A stretch of DNA of 64,000 nucleotides from CBFHSF01 sp965658445 (GCA_965658445.1 CBFHSF010000007.1:62001-126000); one strand, 5' to 3'; positions 1-9,135 are shown, numbered from the stretch's first letter. Numbers and translations: made by a program. The notes: a model not told the origin generated them from the sequence alone.

Positions 1-51
1 GTGGCAGATAAATAGACAAAACCCCTGAGGAATATCAGGTGGTAAAAATTG

Positions 52-86
52 AAAAAGCCCCGTTCCATTTGGAACGGGGCTTTTTT
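52..86. terminator. Bidirectional intrinsic terminator
   Basis: A 15-bp perfect stem (AAAAAGCCCCGTTCC with its complement) closes on an ATTT loop and is flanked by an A-run and a T-run, so it can work on either strand. It lies 35 bp past the stop of the minus-strand gene at 121-408. It probably also ends an upstream plus-strand gene that lies outside the window. Confidence 0.85.
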
Positions 87-120
87 ATGCGATGATAAAA
101 GTTTTGGTTGAAACGATCTG

Positions 121-408
121 CTAGGCAGAAAGTGCTTCTTTGACTTGATTGACCATAGAGCCTTGGAAGGCATTGATCAATTTGGTCTTTGGGAATTCGT
201 TGGTAATGTGGCGTTGGAGATCTGTGCGCGTGCTCAAATCTATGCCTCCTCCTACGACCAAGGCGTCATACTCGGCTTCACCAAGTTTTCTTACCGCTTG
301 TTTCACGGAGTAGGCGGCTTCTGCCTCCCATCCTTCTCGTTTGAATTTTCCCAATACGAGTTCCATAAGCGAAGCGGTTTTCCCGAATACAAGGATTCGT
401 TTTTTCAT
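121..408 (-). CDS. Small receiver-like protein of unknown role
   Basis: This 95-residue protein has the beta-alpha alternation of a response-regulator receiver fold: a first strand ILVFG, a helix, then the strand DALVV where the phosphate-accepting Asp would normally follow. At that place it reads GGGIDLSTR, so the usual phosphorylation site is not clearly kept. It has no output domain, signal peptide or membrane segment. The gene stands alone, with a terminator after it and 222 bp to the next gene. The fold assignment is inference from pattern. It could also be an unrelated small Rossmann-like protein. Confidence 0.7.
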   Translation of the reverse strand: MKKRILVFGKTASLMELVLGKFKREGWEAEAAYSVKQAVRKLGEAEYDALVVGGGIDLSTRTDLQRHITNEFPKTKLINAFQGSMVNQVKEALSA

Positions 409-630
409 ACTGATAATTTAATGTTACCGTTGGTCAGCTTTGTTCTATGTAAGATTAACTATTTTTTTAACCCAATTAAAGACACAAAGTTTTACTTGTT
501 AACAGGTTGTAGGAATTTTCGGAAAATTTTCAAATCTCCTAAGACCAATGTTATGACTGCAATTCCTGAGAATTAGCGAATCAATATCGGTCTTATTTGT
601 TGAAAACTATGAAGGAGAAAAAAATGGGAA

Positions 631-3600
631 TTAGCGAATGGCTATCACAAAAGAAAGGGCCATTCCCCATTCAGTTATGAGTTGATAGACACCTGATGGA
701 ATGTGGTGTAAAGGGTACTCCTCTTCCGTAAAAACACCCTTGTAGACAATTTTTCCACTAGAAGAAATAACGTAAAAAGGACCCGTAACCCCATAGGTGG
801 TAAGTACTCCGTTTGACCACGAAACGAAAGGGACCCTTTCACAAGGTGGAGACTCTGGAGGATTTTCTGCGATTCCAATATTTGACTGAACTATGTGAAG
901 GACCCAATTTCTGTCGGAGTTATGTGGGTTGATGGGATACTGTGTATTGGGAAAGACTTCCATTCTTACCTGGGGCGATTCTAAGAAATAGCGATATTCA
1001 CTTCCTGAAGAATTCGAAAAAGACCAGTATCCGGCATCCTCGCTTTTGATCCACAGGGGAATACTTAGGTTAGGAGACTTTGGTCTGTAATCGATACACA
1101 AGGCTTCAATGTTATTTGCATTCCGTCCCCAGGTAGAAATACCATAGTTGAAGTCTTTTTTGATGGCGTCCTCACTAAAGTCTATTCCCGGCTGGGCTTG
1201 CGCTGAAAACAAGACCAAACAATCATCCCAACGATTGGGGCTTTCCCATTTTATACGCAATGCATCCGAAGCGCCTTTAAAGACATTCCCAGACTTGAAT
1301 TGGACATGAGAGGTGTCAAGAGCCAAGGTTCCAGAACTCGTGGAGGGGGCATAAACAAAAACAGCTTGTCCCTTTGGAATGTAGCCATGAGCGTTAAGTG
1401 TATGGGAACTTCCGTTGGAAGTTGCATATGCTGAGGAACCAGCTTCCCAAGTGTAAAAATATCCGGAGGTAACACCAGAGTTATCAGAGACGATAGCGTC
1501 CCAATTGAGGTGGGCGGTATAGGGGTTTGCCAAGAGATTCCAACCCGCACTTCCATTCCCAGGATCGTTGTCAGAATCCTTCTGTAGGGTCACATTTTGA
1601 TTTTCATATCGGTACTCACCTCTTCCTTCCAAAGTCAGTGGCAAGTTGGAAAAAGAATACCCCGAAGAAGTCCCAAAAAAAACCGCTAGTCCTAAACCTC
1701 GGGTACTGTCTGTAGAGGTTGCTGCGGTCCATTGTGCGGTAGACGCGTTCCATTTCCAGACAGAAGGCGAACTGGAGCCTTGCATTTGAGCTCTTTTCAT
1801 TTGTCCCAATACCCAATCCTGAGCGGTTGTTTTAACCGGTTGAGTGATGTGGCGGTATGCGTTGTGAGATGAAATGTACGTGTGGTTTATGACCTCTCCC
1901 TTTATTTGGCCTTTGAGTTGGCCGTCTCCGCTTGAGGAGGATTCTAAAACTACAGGTCCCAAAGACGTCAATAAACCGGTGGTCATTTTGAGACGGGCGC
2001 CGGGCTTTACGACAAGGGTTCCCACCGTGTGGTTTCCGGAGAGTTCTGCGGTGTTGGATACATCTTCTATGGTAACCCATTCCGTTCCCGTCCAAGAACC
2101 AGGAGATAAACTCCAACTTCCAGAGGAGAAGCTAACCGATTCTCCTCCCTCTAGCCACAAGTGAAATTTTTGGTCGCCAGACAAGGTTCCCTTGTGCCCA
2201 ATTCTAATTTCATACCAACCGGCAGAAAGAGTTCCCGCATCAATGCGCTCAATGTTGTCGCGGGTGTTGTCTCCCGTGGAGGCAGCCGCTGATGGAGAGG
2301 CAGGATCTAAAGTGTATGGGGATGCCTGAAGGCTCGATCCACTATAAAGCCTGAAGTCTAAATCATTGACAAGCATAGAGGTGGAGTTGTCCAAATCGGA
2401 AGCTGTCCATGTAAGTGCCGGAGAGGTTCCCTTGGGGTCGTTCCAAGTAAGTGTGAGTCTGATATTGGTGGAACCATCTGCATAGAATTTGATCTTAACA
2501 GAGTCTCCTTGGGTAAGAATGGGGGAAACATACAAATGCTTTTCAGAGGCCATTAGGTCTATGGCAGCCTCTGCATCTACCAATCCCCAGCCCATTTGGT
2601 AATCAGGTCCGGTATTGGACCCTGCCTCTGAAGCCGTATGACAAAGCAATCCTCTTACCGCTGCTGCAGCGAGGTAATGACCGGTTTGCGTGTGATAATA
2701 CTCTTGGACCAACCCGATGATTCCCGTAACAATGGGAGCAGAGTAGGAAGAGTATCCTCCTACAGCCGGGGCCACCAAATCCGGCTTGATTCTTCCATCA
2801 TCCGTAGGACCCGTGGATGAGTTTGTGGAAAGAACCACATCCAATGGACTCGAATACCGTGAGCCCGTATTTGTACAAGCGCCTACTACTAAGCTGTTTT
2901 TTCCTGTAGAATTATTCGGAAGACAATCATATCCTGAAGATCCATTGGCAGCGGGTGGCGATCCTGAATAGGTCACTTGACTCCACGTTTTACTTCCGGT
3001 GTCATAGTGCCAAATCAAATAATTGGGACTGGTAATCCCCGTAATTCCTCGAGTGTTTCCCACGGCCTTAACCGGTAGAAAATAGGGGTGAAGGGCCGCC
3101 AGAGAATCCAAGCTTCTAGCCCCTTCGCCATAGCGACCAAAATTGTAATCTTCTGTAATGCTGATATTGTCTACTCCGGACCATTGATTGGAAGAGGCCG
3201 AAATCCATCCTCCCGATCGAGCGTAGCTCAAGTTTGCGGTGGTCAGGAGTAGGTTGGCCTGTGCATTCATTTCGGGTGCCCAATCGGAGGTTCCTGACCC
3301 CAAGTCATAAACTAAAACCTCGCTGCCGTAGGCAACACCAGAATCTCCATTTCCTCGCGCCATAAATTTGGCGACATGAGTGGCATGTGCAGATATTCCT
3401 GAAGTGTCCATATTGGATAATCTGCCGGAGAAACCACTTGTGTTGGCTTGGGCATTGCTGGAAAGGAATGCTTCCCATTGCCCTAGGGTAACTCCACTTC
3501 CTGTGAGGTTGTATCCAGAGCTGCCGCCTGGCCATAGCAAATTGGCCCCAACCATAATGGCGGGATTGGTTATGGATTCCGATCCGGATTCTGGGAGATA

Positions 3601-3666
3601 AATGACTTCTTCCTGACCCCAAACCGTCACCGAAGCTAAGAGTAATAGGGGCCAAAAATTCTTCAC
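631..3666 (-). CDS. Secreted S8 (subtilisin-like) peptidase with P-like domain and type IX tail
   Basis: About 1011 residues. A GTG at 3666 gives a compact signal peptide (KNFWPLLLLASVTVWG) and starts just after the upstream MazG-like stop. A GTG further up at 3714 would add 16 residues without signal character. The peptidase domain spans roughly residues 45-375: HATHVA carries the catalytic His, VGN the oxyanion Asn, and SSYSAP the Ser in the usual GTSxxAP position. The Asp position of the related Bacteroidota enzymes (WDGG) reads WEAF, so Glu replaces Asp. A beta-sandwich region resembling the KP-43 C-terminal domain follows, then a long Ser/Gly-rich region. The end (GPFYVISSSGKIVYKG to SGVYQLI) resembles a type A sorting domain of type IX secretion. 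The gene is last in the minus-strand run. Whether the enzyme is active is uncertain. Confidence 0.85.
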   Translation of the reverse strand: MKNFWPLLLLASVTVWGQEEVIYLPESGSESITNPAIMVGANLLWPGGSSGYNLTGSGVTLGQWEAFLSSNAQANTSGFSGRLSNMDTSGISAHATHVAKFMARGNGDSGVAYGSEVLVYDLGSGTSDWAPEMNAQANLLLTTANLSYARSGGWISASSNQWSGVDNISITEDYNFGRYGEGARSLDSLAALHPYFLPVKAVGNTRGITGITSPNYLIWHYDTGSKTWSQVTYSGSPPAANGSSGYDCLPNNSTGKNSLVVGACTNTGSRYSSPLDVVLSTNSSTGPTDDGRIKPDLVAPAVGGYSSYSAPIVTGIIGLVQEYYHTQTGHYLAAAAVRGLLCHTASEAGSNTGPDYQMGWGLVDAEAAIDLMASEKHLYVSPILTQGDSVKIKFYADGSTNIRLTLTWNDPKGTSPALTWTASDLDNSTSMLVNDLDFRLYSGSSLQASPYTLDPASPSAAASTGDNTRDNIERIDAGTLSAGWYEIRIGHKGTLSGDQKFHLWLEGGESVSFSSGSWSLSPGSWTGTEWVTIEDVSNTAELSGNHTVGTLVVKPGARLKMTTGLLTSLGPVVLESSSSGDGQLKGQIKGEVINHTYISSHNAYRHITQPVKTTAQDWVLGQMKRAQMQGSSSPSVWKWNASTAQWTAATSTDSTRGLGLAVFFGTSSGYSFSNLPLTLEGRGEYRYENQNVTLQKDSDNDPGNGSAGWNLLANPYTAHLNWDAIVSDNSGVTSGYFYTWEAGSSAYATSNGSSHTLNAHGYIPKGQAVFVYAPSTSSGTLALDTSHVQFKSGNVFKGASDALRIKWESPNRWDDCLVLFSAQAQPGIDFSEDAIKKDFNYGISTWGRNANNIEALCIDYRPKSPNLSIPLWIKSEDAGYWSFSNSSGSEYRYFLESPQVRMEVFPNTQYPINPHNSDRNWVLHIVQSNIGIAENPPESPPCERVPFVSWSNGVLTTYGVTGPFYVISSSGKIVYKGVFTEEEYPLHHIPSGVYQLITEWGMALSFVIAIR

Positions 3667-3670
3667 AGCC

Positions 3671-4003
3671 TTATTTTTTGAGCTTGGGATTATTGTGGTG
3701 CCTGTCCTTGTCACGGTCTGTTTTGACCTTCATTTTTCTGTCGAAGGCTTCTTGCAGATCCGTACCGGTTTGATTGGCGAGACATAAAGTTACAAAAAGT
3801 ACATCGGCCAATTCTTCTCCAAGGTCCGCCTTCTTGTCGGACTCTTTCTCGGACTGCTCTCCATATCGCCTGGCAATGATTCTCGCTACCTCACCAACTT
3901 CTTCGGTGAGTTGAGCCATATTGGTCAATTCATTAAAGTATCTCACGCCAATGGTCTGTATCCACTGGTCAACAGATTCTTGAAGGGATGTTACAGGCTT
4001 CAT
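3671..4003 (-). CDS. MazG-like nucleotide pyrophosphohydrolase
   Basis: At 110 residues this is a single-domain member of the all-alpha NTP pyrophosphohydrolase superfamily, which hydrolyses (d)NTPs to monophosphate plus pyrophosphate. The metal-binding pair EEVGE (about residue 34) and EELAD (about residue 83) is present, and the length fits the short iMazG type. Its ATG overlaps the dtd stop (TAATG), so the two are probably translationally coupled. The pair looks like a small housekeeping or quality-control module. The substrate cannot be told from sequence. Confidence 0.88.
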   Translation of the reverse strand: MKPVTSLQESVDQWIQTIGVRYFNELTNMAQLTEEVGEVARIIARRYGEQSEKESDKKADLGEELADVLFVTLCLANQTGTDLQEAFDRKMKVKTDRDKDRHHNNPKLKK

Positions 4004-4455
4004 TACTCTTTGTTTTTTGTATCGATAATCAATGTTACGGGGCCGTCATTGGTGAGCGAAACCTCCATATGAGCACCAAATTCTCCTGTTTCAATGGGTT
4101 TGCTAGAAAGCGCCTCCAATTTTTGTACAAATTGCTGGTACAATGGAATGGCGATGTCTGGATGAGCGGCTTTAATAAAACTGGGTCTAGAACCTTTTTT
4201 GGTGGCTCCGTGCAAGGTGAATTGCGAAACCACTAGAAACTGTCCTCCCACGTCCTCAATGGACTGATTCATTTTTCCATCAGAGTCTCCAAACACCCTG
4301 AGATTACTCACTTTTCTTGCGGCCCAATCCAAGTCTTCGGCGCTGTCTTCGGCTTCAAATCCAACCAGTAAAAGAGCACCGTGGCCAATCTTTCCTATGA
4401 CCTTATCTTCAACGACCACTTGAGCATGGCTCACTCGTTGAAAGACCAATCTCAT
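4003..4455 (-). CDS. dtd: D-aminoacyl-tRNA deacylase
   Basis: The protein has 150 residues, the usual DTD length. It removes D-amino acids and glycine mischarged onto tRNA in the cytoplasm. The two family motifs are clear: SQFTL near residue 80 and NDGPVT near residue 137 (NxGPVT, holding the Gly-cis-Pro gate). The N-terminus MRLVFQRVSHAQV is typical. The start overlaps the end of the upstream lipoprotein gene by 4 bp (ATGA), and the stop overlaps the MazG-like start, so the gene sits inside an operon. Confidence 0.95.
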   Translation of the reverse strand: MRLVFQRVSHAQVVVEDKVIGKIGHGALLLVGFEAEDSAEDLDWAARKVSNLRVFGDSDGKMNQSIEDVGGQFLVVSQFTLHGATKKGSRPSFIKAAHPDIAIPLYQQFVQKLEALSSKPIETGEFGAHMEVSLTNDGPVTLIIDTKNKE

Positions 4456-5207
4456 TCTTCGAAGCGGTATTTTCCAACGGGAATGATGGTCACCTTGGAC
4501 GCAAATTCCTCGTACATTTCTTGAGAGAGAGTGGTTTCGTTAGGGTCTAGCTGAGATTCAATGGTGGGATAATACGTCCTGATATCTGAAAGTAAGTATC
4601 CCAAGATTTCAGTTCTTTGAGAAAGGAGAGAAAGACTCTCGCTTTCTTCATCCCCTCTGTCCATAATAAAAAAGTCATCCATTACCGGTTCCAAGCCTTC
4701 TCTTCTCAAGACTTCATTGGTAGGGTCCAAGACTTCTCTTCCGTAAGAAGACACCAATACCGGTTGAATTCCCACCTCGTACATAAAGAGGAAAAGATCT
4801 CTGGCTCCAGGAGCTAAGGTGAGGTTTGTGTTGGCGAAAATAAAACCACCTGAGGTGGCATCGGCATCAATTTTAGGTCTATCCGTTGTAGTGTAAATCT
4901 CATGCATGGGAAGGAGCACGCCTTCAATTTGAATCACATAAGATTTAGGTAAGGGGTTCGCGTTCTGATTGAAGGCCGTTTTTAATTTTGAAAGGGCGGA
5001 ACTCCACTGGTCACGCATCATGATGTCTGTGTTCAAAGGCAGTGGTGCCTCATAGGTAAAGTGGTTTTCAACAGAATTTGCCTTGGCTATTTCTCCGTCC
5101 GTGGGAGTACCTGATGGGGTTGAACAACTCGCGATAACTAAGGCGATAGCGGCCATTGAGGCCCAATTACGAATATGGATCATTTCGGTATGTGTTTTCT
5201 TCTTCAT
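4452..5207 (-). CDS. HAD-like (class C acid phosphatase / lipoprotein e(P4)-like) lipoprotein lacking the catalytic DxD
   Basis: About 251 residues from the ATG at 5207 (MKKKTH); an ATG two codons up and another at 5183 are alternatives. A hydrophobic stretch ends in VIASC, a lipobox. The pattern follows the e(P4)/class C acid phosphatase family: a strand YVIQIEGVLL where active enzymes have VVxDxDETVL, then LAPGARDLFLFMYEVG (family PGAxEFLxYAxxxG), VLVSSYGRE (family FYxSNR), and a segment with FFIMDRGDEES. The nucleophile and general-acid aspartates are thus replaced by Gln and Glu, and the later GDNLxDF motif is not recognisable. It may be a pseudoenzyme that binds rather than hydrolyses. 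It overlaps both neighbours, rsgA upstream and dtd downstream. The remote homology is inferred by eye. Confidence 0.72.
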   Translation of the reverse strand: MKKKTHTEMIHIRNWASMAAIALVIASCSTPSGTPTDGEIAKANSVENHFTYEAPLPLNTDIMMRDQWSSALSKLKTAFNQNANPLPKSYVIQIEGVLLPMHEIYTTTDRPKIDADATSGGFIFANTNLTLAPGARDLFLFMYEVGIQPVLVSSYGREVLDPTNEVLRREGLEPVMDDFFIMDRGDEESESLSLLSQRTEILGYLLSDIRTYYPTIESQLDPNETTLSQEMYEEFASKVTIIPVGKYRFEE

Positions 5208-6111
5208 CTCCATTGACTAGACTTACATAGGTGTGATATCGGGTGGGCGCCAATTCGTGGTTTTCTAAGGCCTCTTTTACGGCGCAACCCGGTTCCTCCA
5301 TGTGAAGGCAGTCGTTAAACTTACAGTCTTTGCTAATTTCAAAAATTTCCGGAAAGAAATGGCTGATTTCATTTTTTTCTACATCCACCACGCCAAAACC
5401 TCTAATTCCCGGAGTGTCTATTATGGCACCTCCAAAATCTAAAAGGTGCATTTCTGCAAAGGTGGTGGTGTGTTGACCTTGTCCGTGAGATTCGCTCACA
5501 GCCTTGGTTTGTATGTTCAGGTTGGGCTGAATTTTATTGACCAGAGTGGATTTCCCAACTCCAGAATGACCTGCAATCAAGGTGGTTTTGCCTTTGAGTC
5601 TTTCAACGATACTTGAAAAATCGGTTTCTTCGGTGGCAGAGAGTCGCTGCGTGGTATATCCCGCTTGTTGGTATACGATTTCTAAATATTCCAATTCGGC
5701 CAGTTCCTCTTCGCCATACAAATCCACTTTGTTGAAAATAATGTGAACGGGAATGCGAAAGGTCTCAGCAGAAACTAAAAACCTATCCATGAAAACGGTA
5801 AAAGTTTTGGGCTTTACCAAAGTGGCCATCAAAATTGCTCCGTCAAGATTGGAGGCTAGAATATGGTATTTCTTGGAGAGGTTTACCGATTTTCTAATAA
5901 TGTAGTTCTTGCGCTCTACAATTTTGTGAATGACACCGGATTCTTCGTGATCTTCTAAATCGAACTCCACTTCATCCCCTACCGCAATGGGGTTGGTGCT
6001 TTTGATGCCTTTGATTCGGAACTTTCCCTTGATTCTGCAATTGTAATTCTCGCCGTCCTCTGCGTGGACAACGTACCAACTACCTGTGGATTTTAGGATG
6101 GTTCCTCTCAT
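5167..6111 (-). CDS. rsgA: Ribosome small-subunit-dependent GTPase RsgA
   Basis: This is a 314-residue late-stage 30S assembly factor with the circularly permuted G-motif order: NKVD (G4, residues 127-130) comes first, then the P-loop GHSGVGKST (181-189), then DTPG (232-235). An N-terminal OB-fold covers about residues 1-75. The C-terminal zinc finger has Cys263, Cys268, His270 and Cys276. The start overlaps the stop of the response-regulator gene by 4 bp (ATGA). The end overlaps the start of the lipoprotein gene. Confidence 0.97.
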   Translation of the reverse strand: MRGTILKSTGSWYVVHAEDGENYNCRIKGKFRIKGIKSTNPIAVGDEVEFDLEDHEESGVIHKIVERKNYIIRKSVNLSKKYHILASNLDGAILMATLVKPKTFTVFMDRFLVSAETFRIPVHIIFNKVDLYGEEELAELEYLEIVYQQAGYTTQRLSATEETDFSSIVERLKGKTTLIAGHSGVGKSTLVNKIQPNLNIQTKAVSESHGQGQHTTTFAEMHLLDFGGAIIDTPGIRGFGVVDVEKNEISHFFPEIFEISKDCKFNDCLHMEEPGCAVKEALENHELAPTRYHTYVSLVNGDEEENTYRNDPYS

Positions 6112-6731
6112 ACAAGGCCGCGGTCAACGGCGTATTTTACCAGCTCTGCGCTGTTTTTTAGCTGAAGCTTATGCATCATGTTTTTGCGATGCGTCTCTAC
6201 GGTGTAAGGACTTAAGAATAGCTTCTCTGCGATTTGGGTATTTGTGTTTCCCTGACCGATCAGGCGCAACACTTCAAGTTCTCTTTTGGAAAGAAAGGAA
6301 ATTTCGTCCCCGTCGCCCTTTTTGTTCTCGTTGAGAACGTCCTTGATATCGCTTGAGTAGTAATTCTCTCCGTCGTTTACGGTCTCCAATGCCAAAACCA
6401 ACTCGTCCTTTCCGGTATTCTTCAGCAAATAGCCATCGGCACCCAAGGAAATGAGGTTGGCCACAAAAGACTTATGAGAATAGGTGGATAGAATGAGGAT
6501 CTTGGACTTTGGATATTGTTTTTTGACCCTTTTACAGGTCTCAATTCCGTCCATTTCTGGCATGTTGATATCCAAAAGGATGACATCCGGTTGGTTTTCC
6601 TCCAATTTTTCAAGGAGTTCCAAACCGTTGTTAGCCACGCCAATAATTTCGATGTTGTTGACCGTGCTCAGGATGGATTGTATACCATCGATGAACATTT
6701 GTTGGTCATCCGCAAGTAAGACACGAATCAT
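6108..6731 (-). CDS. NarL/LuxR-family response regulator
   Basis: The 207-residue protein has an N-terminal receiver domain with acidic residues Asp8-Asp9 and phospho-acceptor Asp54 (LLDINMPEMDG). A C-terminal LuxR-type helix-turn-helix covers about residues 140-205 (LSKRELEVLRLIGQG, then TVETHRKNMMHKL). It would be phosphorylated by the histidine kinase encoded 17 bp upstream and then bind DNA as a dimer. Its target genes are not visible. Its stop overlaps the rsgA start. Confidence 0.95.
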   Translation of the reverse strand: MIRVLLADDQQMFIDGIQSILSTVNNIEIIGVANNGLELLEKLEENQPDVILLDINMPEMDGIETCKRVKKQYPKSKILILSTYSHKSFVANLISLGADGYLLKNTGKDELVLALETVNDGENYYSSDIKDVLNENKKGDGDEISFLSKRELEVLRLIGQGNTNTQIAEKLFLSPYTVETHRKNMMHKLQLKNSAELVKYAVDRGLV

Positions 6732-6748
6732 AATGGGAGCATTTAGGA

Positions 6749-8551
6749 CTATAAAGGTAGTGAAATGTTTGCAGTCGTTCCCCTGCCCACATAGCTGTCA
6801 AATGTAAGTGTTCCATTGATTTGAGCCATGCGTTCCTGCATATTTAATAGTCCTATACCGGGTTTTTTATTAGGATCCATCTTCATCCCCTTACCGTCGT
6901 CTTCAAATAGAATGTTGAGCTCATCCTCCAACATGGTCAAGGAGATGGAGATGTTTTGCGCTTTGGCGTGCTTTAACACGTTGGAAGTCAGTTCTTGAAT
7001 TACTCTATACAGCTGAAGTTCAACCTTCTGAGGGAGTCTGCTTTCCAACCCAAAGTGGTTGAGTTCGGCCTCTATGGTTCCCGACTGATTGAGGGAGGTG
7101 CAGAGATCGTCCAAAGCGGGAATCAACCCAAATTGAGTGATGGTTCCCGCGGCGAGGTCATGAGAAATTCTTCGCACTTCCGTGGAGGCTTGATCTATTA
7201 GACTCAAGGTTTTTTCCGAAATCTCAGGAGCGTCTGGAGACTGAAATTGCAATTTTATGGTCGCGAGCAATCCGCCCAATTGATCGTGAAGATCCCTAGA
7301 AATGCGTTGTCTTTCTGCCTCTTGCCCTTGCAGGGCGGCATCTTTGGTTTTTACTTCTTGTTCGGAGAGTAGAACATCCACTCTTTGGTTGCTGAGTTCT
7401 ATCTTTTGATTGGCAATGCGTTGCTTCTGTCGGTAGTTGAAAATGATCAATACAGTAATCGCCAGAATCACAATAATGACCCCAATGATGGTACGGTTGA
7501 TTAATCGGTTTCTCTTTGCGGTAGCAATCTGCTCGTTGAGTTGCGCTTTGGCCAATTTTAAGTTGGCATCTTTTTTCTCTGATTCGTATTGAACTCGGAG
7601 TTTGTTGATTTCCGAAATTTTTTCTTGGTTCATCAAACTGTCTGAGACCACCAAATAGTAGTTTAAATAGTCAAGGGCCAATTCCCATTTTTCTTGGTCG
7701 TAATAGGTGTAATACAGGCTGTTGTAAGTCGTTTTTTGTTGACTTAGGGATCCGGTTCTCTCCGCAATTTCTTCCATTTCCAGACCCACGAGTTCAGCCT
7801 CTTTAAAATTCCCTTCACGTCGATAAAAGGCGGCCAGAAGGTCCAAGGCATACAATCGGGTAGTTTCTGACATTTCCTCAGAATCATTTGTGGATGGGTT
7901 CAAGACATTCTGCAATGTGGATTTTGCCAATTCATAATCCCTTTGCACGTAGTAGTACTTGGCGAGGTTAATGATTTCACTGTAGTAATTATTTAAGGCA
8001 GCCGTATCTTCAATAAAGACCTTGTAATCAGCAAGTGATTTTTTTTGATAGAAAATGGCCGAGTCTAGGTCTATTCCTGAATTTGCATGGGCGATATTGG
8101 CGTAAAGACCTCCTCTAAACAAGGAGGGTACAGGGTCGAGAATACCAAGAGATTCAAAATACTTTTCCTTAGCCATAGAATAGTCATCACTCATTTGAGC
8201 CACGATTCCTTCCAATCGTACCGCTTCCGCTAAATGTAGTGCAGGAATGGGGTAGGTGAGGTTGAGTTTTTGAACCCTTTGGGAGAAAAATAATGCGGAG
8301 TCCGATTGAGAATTGACCACACAGAGCCAAGCCTTTCTCAACAATGCCTTGGTGTACATAGGTGATTCCACACCCACAGCCTGGCCTATGGAATCACATA
8401 AATACTTGGATTTTGAAAAAGTGGACCCTTTTAAAATTTCATTGAGCTCAATATCCAGAGAGTCCTCGACTCCGAAGTGAGATTGAGAAAAAGCAGTGCC
8501 TCCCAAGAGAGACACTGCGATTGTGGTGATATAAATCAGGTGTTTAATCAT
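6749..8551 (-). CDS. TPR sensor histidine kinase (HPK7/NarX type)
   Basis: A 600-residue membrane kinase. The signal peptide (to about residue 22) leads into a periplasmic region of TPR-like helices (about 40-330), a coiled segment and one membrane helix near residues 350-370 (TIIGVIIVILAITVLIIF). The cytoplasmic part has the HisKA_3 motif RISRDLHDQLGG with the phosphorylated His, then a HATPase with N box, EDDGKGM and GIGLLNMQER. This layout is common in Bacteroidota, where the TPR part is thought to sense an unknown ligand or protein. It pairs with the adjacent NarL-type regulator. The start overlaps the upstream gene by 4 bp. Confidence 0.95.
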   Translation of the reverse strand: MIKHLIYITTIAVSLLGGTAFSQSHFGVEDSLDIELNEILKGSTFSKSKYLCDSIGQAVGVESPMYTKALLRKAWLCVVNSQSDSALFFSQRVQKLNLTYPIPALHLAEAVRLEGIVAQMSDDYSMAKEKYFESLGILDPVPSLFRGGLYANIAHANSGIDLDSAIFYQKKSLADYKVFIEDTAALNNYYSEIINLAKYYYVQRDYELAKSTLQNVLNPSTNDSEEMSETTRLYALDLLAAFYRREGNFKEAELVGLEMEEIAERTGSLSQQKTTYNSLYYTYYDQEKWELALDYLNYYLVVSDSLMNQEKISEINKLRVQYESEKKDANLKLAKAQLNEQIATAKRNRLINRTIIGVIIVILAITVLIIFNYRQKQRIANQKIELSNQRVDVLLSEQEVKTKDAALQGQEAERQRISRDLHDQLGGLLATIKLQFQSPDAPEISEKTLSLIDQASTEVRRISHDLAAGTITQFGLIPALDDLCTSLNQSGTIEAELNHFGLESRLPQKVELQLYRVIQELTSNVLKHAKAQNISISLTMLEDELNILFEDDGKGMKMDPNKKPGIGLLNMQERMAQINGTLTFDSYVGRGTTANISLPL

Positions 8552-9135
8552 CCTGTTTGTTCGCTGGTCACGAAGTATCCCAATTCAATGGTTTCTTCAC
8601 CTGCATAATCAATGCTGTAGGTGGTTCCATCCACGACATTGATATTTACGGAAGTGGTTCCCGGCGAAGAGGCAGGGCTTATTTTTATGCTGTTTGATGC
8701 AGAATCAAACGTCGCAGAAAAGTTAATACCATTTCCATTGTGAATGATGATGAATGACACGTCATAACTTCCGTTGGGTTGCAAATCAGCGGTAAGGGTT
8801 CCAATGTAGGGGTTGGTTCCGCCCATTGGCTCTCCTACTCCCGTTGGAAGGTTCATCTGAATAGTAACCTCTCTTCTCTTGCGCTTTTTCTTCTTGTCAT
8901 CGGTCCCAAATGAAATGGGCGATGAGTCAAAGGTGGCCTCTCCAGAAAAATTGAGCACATCAGTAGAGGGTGCTGCATCCGAATCCAAGTCACAAGTCAC
9001 TGTGTTTCCTGATTGGGTAGCATTGGTGTGGGTTGGGATTCCTTGCTCTTCAGCGGTTCCATACTGAACGGTTGCGTCCATTACGTTAGGAGTACCGGAT
9101 TGCCCCGTAAGGCTAATTCGATTTAGGTTTACCAT
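8548..9135 (-). CDS. Uncharacterised beta-rich protein at the head of the two-component operon
   Basis: I do not recognise this 195-residue protein. It lacks a signal peptide and membrane helix, and is rich in Ser, Thr, Gly and Asn with alternating hydrophobic residues, which suggests a beta-sandwich. A basic patch DKKKKRKRRE sits near residue 83. The stop overlaps the kinase start (ATGA), so it is co-transcribed with the sensor pair and might take part in its signal; that is inference. A possible promoter is TATTTTCG preceded by TTG 22 bp upstream, about 40 bp before the start. Confidence 0.7.
   Translation of the reverse strand: MVNLNRISLTGQSGTPNVMDATVQYGTAEEQGIPTHTNATQSGNTVTCDLDSDAAPSTDVLNFSGEATFDSSPISFGTDDKKKKRKRREVTIQMNLPTGVGEPMGGTNPYIGTLTADLQPNGSYDVSFIIIHNGNGINFSATFDSASNSIKISPASSPGTTSVNINVVDGTTYSIDYAGEETIELGYFVTSEQTG

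Noticed and set aside
1..15. Possible 3' end of a plus-strand gene (frame ending VADK and a TAG)
   Set aside because: Only five codons are visible and other frames end soon after, so no coding call can be supported.
145..576. 143-codon plus-strand ORF opposite the receiver-like gene
   Set aside because: Composition is that of an antisense shadow (Phe- and Ser-rich), and the minus-strand frame has a coherent fold pattern and a terminator.
569..640. Direct repeat GAATTAGCGAAT at about 570 and 626 as a mobile-element footprint
   Set aside because: Twelve bases with no element or gene between them; it more likely belongs to the short repeats found near gene ends.
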